64,000 nucleotides of DNA from Colwellia psychrerythraea 34H (GTDB lineage: Bacteria; Pseudomonadota; Gammaproteobacteria; Enterobacterales; Alteromonadaceae). The stretch is taken from the NCBI RefSeq assembly GCF_000012325.1, contig NC_003910.7:3844001-3908000 (forward strand), in the 5' to 3' direction. Shown piece after piece: positions 19,370 through 27,100 of the stretch (positions are counted from its first letter, which is position 1; each line of letters opens with the position of its first letter). The notes beneath the pieces are model-generated. The model did not search any database, was not told the origin of the DNA, and saw only the letters and a program-made list of their open reading frames with translations. Made by a program: the position numbers and the translations under genes.

Positions 19370-20734
19370 ATGAGTAATAATGAACCTTCATCATTAAAGC
19401 AAAGTATTAAATTAGCTTGGCCTATCTCTTTACAGAGCATATTGGTCACCATGCTAGGTATGAGCGACATTATGATGGTGGGCCACTTAGGTGATACTGC
19501 CGTCGCTTCTGTTGGGCTTGGTAACCGAATTCAATTTGTTTTTTTAATAATCTTAGCGGGACTTGCCTCTGGTGTTGGCACTTTATCTGCGCAGCACTTT
19601 GGTGCAGGGCAAATAGGTGTGATTAGACAAATAATTGTTAAAACGCTTGTCATTGCTGCCGGAATATTACTGCCTATATTACTGATTACCTTCTTATTCG
19701 CTGGCAATATAATGGGTATTGCCACAACAGATCCCAGCGTTATAAACACAGGGACCAGCTATTTGTGGTTAACAATGCCTAGTTTGATTTTTGTTGTCGT
19801 TGTGATGATATTTGAAAATGCCTTAAGGGGACTTGGACAAGTAATTTTCCCTATGTTTATTAGTATCATCGCCATTATTACTAATATTATTTTAAACTAT
19901 TGGTTAATCAAAGGTGGCTTAGGTATAGAGCCAATGGGTGTCATTGGGGCTGCTTTAGCCACACTGCTTGCTCGAGCACTTCATGCTTTATTAATACTTA
20001 CTTACTTAGCAAAAGTTAAGCACAGTATTTTTCCAACAACGTTCTTTTGTGCTGATTTTTATAACAAACAAGCGTGGACTAAATTACTTACCTTAGTTTG
20101 GCCAATGATGTTGAGCTTTGGCGTTTGGTCTTTAGGCACTTTTGTATATCAACTGATATATGGACGAATTGGTACACAAGAGCTTGCTGTCATGAGTCTA
20201 TTAGCCCCTATCGAAGGTTTACTCGTTTCGTTCTTTTTCGGCTTCGCTTCCGCGTGCGCAATTTTAGTTGGTCAGCGTTTAGGTAAAAATGAGTTTTCAA
20301 ATGCATGGTCTTTAGCCAAGAACTACGCTATCAGTGCGCCAATCATTACCTTTTTACTTGCGTTAATATTACTCCAATATCAATATTTGGTCTTTATGCC
20401 ATTCAGTAATTTATCATCAGAAACAATCACATTATCCCAAGAAATTTTGGTATTGATTTGCTTTGGAACCTGTTTAAAAGTATTCAACATGACTATTGCT
20501 ATGGGGATATTGCGTGCTGGAGGTGATAATAAGTATTGTATGTTCATAGATATATCGGGGATGTGGATAATAAGCATACCATTAACATTTATGGCAGCAT
20601 TCTACTTTATGTTACCCCTGTATTGGGTCGCTCTCATCGCTTACTCTGAGGAAATAATTAAAGCAGTTATGTTTATTTTCAGAATGAAAACTAGGCACTG
20701 GTTAAAAAACCTAACCGCTGAAAGTATGGCGTAG
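19370..20734 (+). CDS. MATE-family efflux transporter
   Basis: Protein of 454 residues with about 12 hydrophobic segments in two halves. Family stretches are SIKLAWPISLQSILVTMLGM, DIMMVGHLGDTAVASVGLGN, GVGTLSAQHFGAGQ and, in the second half, KLLTLVWPMMLSFGVWSLG. It exports small cationic or aromatic compounds with Na+ or H+ by family; the substrate is unknown. It is divergent from the AraC gene and has no obvious link to glucan use. The ATG at 19370 lies in a poor ribosome-site context, so a nearby start is possible. Confidence 0.92.
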   Translation: MSNNEPSSLKQSIKLAWPISLQSILVTMLGMSDIMMVGHLGDTAVASVGLGNRIQFVFLIILAGLASGVGTLSAQHFGAGQIGVIRQIIVKTLVIAAGILLPILLITFLFAGNIMGIATTDPSVINTGTSYLWLTMPSLIFVVVVMIFENALRGLGQVIFPMFISIIAIITNIILNYWLIKGGLGIEPMGVIGAALATLLARALHALLILTYLAKVKHSIFPTTFFCADFYNKQAWTKLLTLVWPMMLSFGVWSLGTFVYQLIYGRIGTQELAVMSLLAPIEGLLVSFFFGFASACAILVGQRLGKNEFSNAWSLAKNYAISAPIITFLLALILLQYQYLVFMPFSNLSSETITLSQEILVLICFGTCLKVFNMTIAMGILRAGGDNKYCMFIDISGMWIISIPLTFMAAFYFMLPLYWVALIAYSEEIIKAVMFIFRMKTRHWLKNLTAESMA

Positions 20735-20775
20735 TTGGCACTACGCTTAATTAACTTAACGCGGTTACTGTCCTT

Positions 20776-20801
20776 TACTATTAAAAACCTTTTTAATAGT
20801 A
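20776..20801. terminator. Bidirectional terminator between MATE and phosphatase genes
   Basis: A perfect 12-bp stem, TACTATTAAAAA with TTTTTAATAGTA, and a 2-base loop between two converging genes. T-rich arms serve both strands. Confidence 0.75.
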
Positions 20802-20802
20802 A

Positions 20803-21315
20803 TCAAAACTTATCTGCCGAGTTTTTCAACTGACTATTTAAATAGTTAATTTGCTTTTGAATTCTTAATGCTTTGGGTTTTATTAATTGTACTTCTTGTT
20901 TAATTTTATCTGCTGACCAGCCAAGTTGTAATAGTAATAAAGAAATAACAGTGCCTGTTCGTCCTGTCCCCCCCTTGCAATGTACAGCTACCACCCCTTT
21001 ATTCTTAATCTCATTCAGGATTCGATCTTTCTTCTTTTGCCACTCTTGATGAAACGCCTCTTGCGGGGCTTCATCATCAATAATGGGGAGTTGTAGCCAC
21101 TGGATCTTATATTTATGGCAAAGCAGTGGCAGCTTAATGGCATTATTTTCTAGCATTTCTTTATCAAACATTAGGGTAAGCAACATAGATACGCCCTGTT
21201 GCTTGAGTTGCAGTATTGACTGCTCAAGGTTAACAGCTTTAGTTCCGGGGCAAGGTGTAAATAATAGCTTTGCCCCATTTGACAGTGCTAAGGTTTCGAA
21301 GGGATGTATATTCAT
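20803..21315 (-). CDS. Dual-specificity/tyrosine phosphatase-like protein
   Basis: Protein of 170 residues with the cysteine-phosphatase loop HCKGGTGRTG: nucleophile Cys113, Arg119. A likely general acid lies in PIIDDEAPQ near residues 79-85. This organisation is like the CDKN3/kinase-associated phosphatase group found in bacteria as stand-alone cytoplasmic enzymes. No signal peptide or membrane segment is seen. It lies between MATE and GH30 with its own flanking hairpins, so it is probably expressed alone. The substrate is unknown. Confidence 0.85.
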   Translation of the reverse strand: MNIHPFETLALSNGAKLLFTPCPGTKAVNLEQSILQLKQQGVSMLLTLMFDKEMLENNAIKLPLLCHKYKIQWLQLPIIDDEAPQEAFHQEWQKKKDRILNEIKNKGVVAVHCKGGTGRTGTVISLLLLQLGWSADKIKQEVQLIKPKALRIQKQINYLNSQLKNSADKF

Positions 21316-21334
21316 TAAATTTTCTCACATTTAA

Positions 21335-21369
21335 TATATACAAGAGCATTTAGTATGCTCTTGTATATA
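21335..21369 (-). terminator. Long hairpin after the GH30 gene
   Basis: A perfect 15-bp stem, TATATACAAGAGCAT with ATGCTCTTGTATATA, and a 5-base loop, directly downstream of the GH30 stop and upstream of the phosphatase start. Only weak T runs follow on the minus strand, so it may be a terminator or an RNA-stabilising structure. Confidence 0.65.
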
Positions 21370-21374
21370 AGCAC

Positions 21375-23078
21375 TTATAATTGAGCTTGAATTGTTTGAA
21401 CAGAATTAGCAGGAATTGACACTTCTACAAATTGATCACCAATTTGTAGTGAAAAGTTAATAGCTGCTTTGGTTGTGTTTAACAATTGTGTACTAACTAA
21501 ATTGCTTTTACTCATGGCCGCACTTGCATGCAATGCATCACTATCTAGCCCAGCTAATTGAGTTTCTACTTGCAATGCTTTATCGCCAGGGCGGATCGTT
21601 CGACTAAACTGAGCCAGTACATGATAAATTGGCGTGTAATACACCTCTCCCGTTTCAGTATCTATCATAATCGGTGCACCACAGAAGTTTCCAACATGAT
21701 TAGGTCCACCATTACTATCGAGTACAATGTTCCAATCAATCCAGCCTTCAAGCCAGTGATCTAAACTCACAATAATGTTTCGGGCATAACGATGCACTGG
21801 TGTATAAATTGGGTGTTCTTCTGGCTTTGGTGCCCATGTCGCGGTATATGCCCAATCGGTCGCATTTTCATTCCACCAAAAGTTATCATTATTAAACCAG
21901 TTAGACTCTTTAAATCGGATGGGATCTAAAATACCTTCTGGTGCATCTTTACCTAAATCATCAATGGTGCCTTCTGTGTGAATAATCGAAAACTCGGGGA
22001 ATTTATTATGAACGCGGTCAAAGACTTCTTCGTTAACCTTATTTGTACTTTCATACCAATGAACCGCCGTACCATAAACATACTGAGCCGTTTCTTTATC
22101 CGCTAATATTTCATCTGTCCAATGCTCCATTTCATCACGATTTTGATCATAAATGAGTAATTTTACCTGCTCATGAGCACTTACTTTTAATTTTGGTCCC
22201 AAATGATCTTTAATAAAAGCACTTTGTGTTTTAGGCGTGAAATGCATACTTTCCCACTGACCACTATTACCATGAGGTTCATTTACCGGAGTTAGTCCCC
22301 AAATATCAATGCCTTCTTTTTTATAGGCATCAAGGTATTTAATAAGGTAATCAGCATACGTTGCTCTATATTGCTGCTTTAATTCCCCACCTGTTCCCTG
22401 ATGGTTATTTTTCGCTGTAGGTTTAATATAATAGTCTTCAATGTCTTTCATCCATGGTGGTGCTGTCCATGCTGATGCTACTATTCTTAAATCTTTATCA
22501 CTTTGTTTACTTTTAATTTCATAGGCTTGTTTGATCATTGGCAATAAATCGAATTGCTCATCTTTAATACCTGCATGGTCTTGCTGTTTAAAACCATCTT
22601 GATCAACAGCGATACTAAAAGACGAGAGTGCTACATCATCTTTAACTGGTGCATAAGAATACTTACCATCCACAGCAAAGTCTGTCGCGCCAATATGAGT
22701 TCGAGCAATGGAAAAATTAGCCCCTTTTTCACCATAAATATTTTCCATGACTTCTGCTCTTTTTTCTTTGCTTAAATGCGCAAGAACAAAAGCAGAAGAT
22801 TCGGTAAAAGAAGTACCAATACCCAATATGTTCTGTTTAATAATATCAGGTCTAATGGTAATCACTTTGCCTTGAGCTTTACCTTGTTGAAAGGTCAAGT
22901 TTGGCTGTGGTGAAACTTTAGCACCCGCCTCACTCGTTAACAGAATTTCACTTGTTGTTGATAAATGATAACTAATTTCTTTCGTCTTGTTATTCACTTG
23001 AGATCCTTGATCTTGAAACATACAGCCAGTCAACGTTATAGAAGATATGAGCCCGATGAGTATCGCTTTGTTTTTCAT
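21375..23078 (-). CDS. GH30 beta-glucanase/glucosidase lipoprotein
   Basis: Protein of 567 residues. The lipoprotein signal peptide ends in the lipobox LTGC (Cys19). The GH30 barrel is marked by GIGTSFTESSAFVLAHL and SIARTHIGATDFAV. VASAWTAPPWMKD, acid/base Glu267 in TPVNEPHG and nucleophile Glu369 in IIHTEG follow, with a C-terminal beta-domain ending in VSIPANSVQTIQAQL. GH30 members in laminarin loci often cut beta-1,6 glucosyl linkages, so removing laminarin side branches is the best guess. The lipobox is followed by M and F at +2/+3, so export to the outer membrane is possible. It is followed upstream by a CBM9-like gene on the same strand, 53 bp away. Confidence 0.93.
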   Translation of the reverse strand: MKNKAILIGLISSITLTGCMFQDQGSQVNNKTKEISYHLSTTSEILLTSEAGAKVSPQPNLTFQQGKAQGKVITIRPDIIKQNILGIGTSFTESSAFVLAHLSKEKRAEVMENIYGEKGANFSIARTHIGATDFAVDGKYSYAPVKDDVALSSFSIAVDQDGFKQQDHAGIKDEQFDLLPMIKQAYEIKSKQSDKDLRIVASAWTAPPWMKDIEDYYIKPTAKNNHQGTGGELKQQYRATYADYLIKYLDAYKKEGIDIWGLTPVNEPHGNSGQWESMHFTPKTQSAFIKDHLGPKLKVSAHEQVKLLIYDQNRDEMEHWTDEILADKETAQYVYGTAVHWYESTNKVNEEVFDRVHNKFPEFSIIHTEGTIDDLGKDAPEGILDPIRFKESNWFNNDNFWWNENATDWAYTATWAPKPEEHPIYTPVHRYARNIIVSLDHWLEGWIDWNIVLDSNGGPNHVGNFCGAPIMIDTETGEVYYTPIYHVLAQFSRTIRPGDKALQVETQLAGLDSDALHASAAMSKSNLVSTQLLNTTKAAINFSLQIGDQFVEVSIPANSVQTIQAQL

Positions 23079-23131
23079 GACTCACTTTCCACTATTTAAA
23101 GATTTATTAATGGGTAATTTAGTTAACCTAT

Positions 23132-23911
23132 CTACTTGGATAGAATTAACTTGCCAAACATGCCCGCATCTTTCCAACCACGGTCAGGCGATTTACCTGC
23201 GGCTGATTCAGAGCCAATAAAATTTTCTCTTAGTTCGCTGCCATCGTTATCGCAATAAGCAACCATTAAGCCCATGACTTTACCTGCAAATAACTCAATA
23301 GCTTTATTGTTATCGTCCTTTCCTTGTAGAACGTCCTGGTAATTATCTTGATAGATCTCAATGCCTAGCTCCCAGAACAGCTTGTTACCCTGCTGTAACC
23401 AACGGCTTTCAACATGGTGTGAATAACTTTGAGCAAGTTTATTTGTCCCTATATCTATCGCTTGATTGTCCAAAGACATATGGTAGGCAAAAGCATTATG
23501 GTTATACTGATGATCACCGCCAGAGAAATCTTCGTCTAAAAATATCTCTAACGTGTCATCATCCCAATACTGAGTTAATGGGTCACGATGGGTATCAATT
23601 AAAATATCATCCACAATTTCAGTCAAAATATATAACTTGGATTTGCTCCAAACAACTTTGTAGCGGCCTTGAAAGTCTTCTTTTGAAAACTCTGGACCTA
23701 ACCAACGTTGGTCTAAGTTTTGCCATTTAGCTGATTGCCATATACTTTCGTCAGCGATCCCATCAACTTTAATCGCTTTTCCTGCGTAAGGAGCAAAATA
23801 TTCTGTTCGTTCAGGAGCATGAGACTCTTTGGAATATGCACTGTGAGCCTGAAAAACAAACAACATAAAAAGTGTTGTTAAACTAACATTTAGAACTTTT
23901 ATTTTTGTCAT
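23132..23911 (-). CDS. Secreted CBM9-like carbohydrate-binding protein
   Basis: From the ATG at 23911 this gives about 259 residues: a signal peptide (NVSLTTLFMLFVFQAHSAYS), then a single DOMON/CBM9-like beta-sandwich. Marks are IKVDGIADESIWQSAKW, YKVVWSKSKLYILTEIVDD, DDDTLEIFLDED and WELGIEIY. The frame is open further upstream (24 more residues), but that start has no ribosome site and would bury the signal peptide, whereas AAGAGAG lies just before 23911. The protein has no catalytic domain; it probably binds sugar or glucan in the periplasm or at the surface. It lies just upstream of the GH30 gene and is probably co-transcribed with it. Confidence 0.85.
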   Translation of the reverse strand: MTKIKVLNVSLTTLFMLFVFQAHSAYSKESHAPERTEYFAPYAGKAIKVDGIADESIWQSAKWQNLDQRWLGPEFSKEDFQGRYKVVWSKSKLYILTEIVDDILIDTHRDPLTQYWDDDTLEIFLDEDFSGGDHQYNHNAFAYHMSLDNQAIDIGTNKLAQSYSHHVESRWLQQGNKLFWELGIEIYQDNYQDVLQGKDDNNKAIELFAGKVMGLMVAYCDNDGSELRENFIGSESAAGKSPDRGWKDAGMFGKLILSK

Positions 23912-24083
23912 TATTATTCTCTCTTTTAGTGGAAGTTCATCCCCAAGACAATCCCTGAAATTAACAACCTGATGATTCATCATCTAATGATGATTTCAAC
24001 AAGACAACTGTATTACGCTAAAGCGGATTAATGCTGCGGTAAGTTGGAAAGTATGCAGGTAGTTATGTGTATAGACATAAAAA

Positions 24084-24113
24084 AGCCCTACTGACCAAAA
24101 GGTAAGTAGGGCT
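24084..24113 (-). terminator. Rho-independent terminator after the giant GH16 gene
   Basis: Stem AGCCCTACT with AGTAGGGCT and, on the minus strand, a following run of six T. It ends 22 bp after the GH16 stop, separating it from the CBM9-like gene. Confidence 0.88.
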
Positions 24114-24135
24114 AGGAAGTTAATAAATTAGCTAT

Positions 24136-27100
24136 TTATTTTGAAATATTTAAATCAGTAATGTAAATTTTATTACCTACACCACCACCTTCACCAAATA
24201 TCGCTATTTGTGTAATTTTAGATAAGTTAAGTGGTATATCAGCCACATTGATGCTTACCTCTGTCCAGTTACTATTAACCGTAACCGGTACTTTGAATTC
24301 TGCACCATCAACAATAAAATCGATAAAATAAGCAGAGAAGGCACCTTGAGCAGCAATTTTGAAATTAATGGTGCTATATTTAGCCACATCTAATTTGTAC
24401 TCTTGCACACCTCCATAAGTATCTCCCATTAACGCAAGTACCGCGCCCCAACCTGCACCTTTTGTTAATTCAAAAGCATTTAAGCCATTGTAAACAACAT
24501 CAGATGTTAGCGTGGTGCCAGTTGACCATTCGCTAATAGTGGTATTGCCATTATGCGCTGAGTCATCTCCATCAAAGATCATATCTGAACTCTCGCCGCT
24601 AGATGAGAAGAATACAAATTTATCATCTGAGCTTTCTTTTGCTGGCGTAACTTTACCAGTGTCATAAAGCACCATATCGGTGATATAGATTTTTTGACTA
24701 GCAGAGCCGCCTGCATAAACCCCAAACACTGCCATTTGATTTACAGTTGATAAATTAACACCGTACTGTGCTAAATCTATATCAATGCTATTCCAATCAG
24801 CGGGATTTGCTAAGCTAAAGCTAACTTCTTGAGCAGTTTCATTTGCACCGACTTTAGAAACAATAGATAACGCATAACGCTCGAAAGTCCCTTGTGAAGC
24901 GACTTTAAACTTAATGTTAGTATAATTAGCCATATCAACATCATAGTTATCAACATTTACGCCATCAGAAATATCACCTTGTAGGGCAAGTACTGCACCC
25001 CAACCACCACCAGCGGTAAGTTGAATAGCATCTAAACCTGAATAGTTAATTTCGCTTATTGCCGTACCTGTGCTCCACTCACCAAAGATAATGTTGCCAG
25101 CAGCACTATTGTTGTCATCATCAACAATTAAGTCGCTGGTGATATCTGCATCGGATGAAATAAAGACAAAGTCATCATTCGTTTCACTATCAAAGGCAAT
25201 GGCTTCATTTTTAATAAGCGAGAAGTCAGTCACATTAATAGTTGAAACGCCTGTTTGGCCACCAATACCATAGACGGCAATCCAATCAATTGATGATAAG
25301 TTCAATGGGATATCAGCAGCATCAATTGAAATTGTTTGCCAAGTTGCAATACTTTGATCTAGAGGCAGGCTAATTTCTTTACTAACTCCGTTAGCTGATA
25401 TCGCCACTTTAAAGCCACCATCATAACCGCCACTAGTCGCTAGTGTTAATTCAACACGGTTGAATAAACTAAAGTCACCCAAAATACCGTTTTGGAAAGC
25501 TAATACAGTGCCCCAGTTACCTTGTTCTGGTGAGTTAGCACTAGAAGTAAGCTCCCACCCCATTAAGCCATCAAAAGTAACATCAGCTTGAATTACCGTG
25601 CCAGTGCTCCATTCACCAATAGTATCTGGGGTAAGGCTAACATCAGTGTCATCCGTAGAAGAAATAATAACAAACTCATCGTCAACTACTTGACCTCCAG
25701 TATCTCCACCACCAGTATTTCCGTCGGTATTAGCTTGAATAGAAACACTAACATCATCAATATAAACTGAACCTGCTTCAGCGCCTAAATCAAACAACAC
25801 CCGGCTGTTATCATCACCAAAACCTGCAATAGTGAACACATAGTTATAGGTTTGCCACTCCGTCGTTAATGCTACGGTTTCCGTAACATTTGTCCATGGG
25901 TCTGAATTAAGACCAAGACCGGCAATCATACTCCGCGCTATAGATGCTTTTGCTTTAAACGATAAAACATAAGTTTCACCGGGAATTAAAGTCATTATTT
26001 GACTTAAGTTAACATCCCATGGGTTACCTGCTACTGCAATATCCGCTTGATAGAAAGTATTATCACCTTCGGTATTAACAGCAACAGCGCCTATCCAACC
26101 TTCAGTGCCATTATCAAAAGAACCATTGCTTAGAATTTCTTCACCTGCAACTGGACCAGAATCTCCGTCACCTGTGTCTCCACCAGAGCCGCTATCGCCG
26201 CCAGTGTTTTCACCTTGCAAAATAGTGATATTATCTACTCTAAAGACAGCACCTTCACCTTGAGCCCAATCTGGAAAAATCATGATAACGTCAATACCGT
26301 TTAGCTCTAAACCAGCATTACTTAAATCGTTTAGTGATATTGCATAATGCTGCCATTCTGCGGTGGGTGTAGATATTTGAATAAGCGCTTCAGTCGTTGT
26401 ACCACCTTGTTCAACTTTCAAATTCCAGTTGGCATTGGCATTATTTGGTGGCGTCACCAATTTCATGTCAAATTCCAACCAACCGTTATTTAACATCGGT
26501 GAACCGTCATACGCTACTGGAATATCCGCTTGAGAGGTATTAAAACCAACGACAGCCGGTGCTGCTCCCATTGAAAATTCAACCACTTGGTCATGGTCGA
26601 CATCATCGGTAACAACAGCAAATGTTGTTTCTTCATTACTGCTCCATGCAGGCCAACTTTCATTATTAGCATTATCAAATACAACGAGATCAATTGCTTC
26701 ACCTGTTGAAGGTTTTATTGGTGTTGGTGCATCACCATCAACTAATGAACCACCCTCGCTAATAGGATCTAAATAACCATCACGAACACTTGCACAACCT
26801 TGACCAGTTATAGGGTCAACTGAACACTCATAAACGCGAACGTAATCAAACTCAAAAGCATTGTCAGCATTAAAGGCTGAGGCATCGATACCGCCATTAT
26901 TAACATTTTCAGACCAACTTCCCCCCACGGCAAAGTTTAATATCAAATGGAAGTCTTGGTTGAATGGCGAGTTATCCCAATGGAATTCATTCTCATAGTC
27001 AGCAAACCAACCACGGTGTAATAAACCATTAGCATCGCCGTCACTGTCAATATTCACTTGTGACCTTAATTGTGTTTGATATAAGTAACCATCGACATAC

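Noticed and set aside
26380..26395. AAGCGCTT inside the giant GH16 gene, resembling the LacI operator core
   Set aside because: The flanks do not match TGTAAGCGCTTACA and the site is deep within coding sequence.
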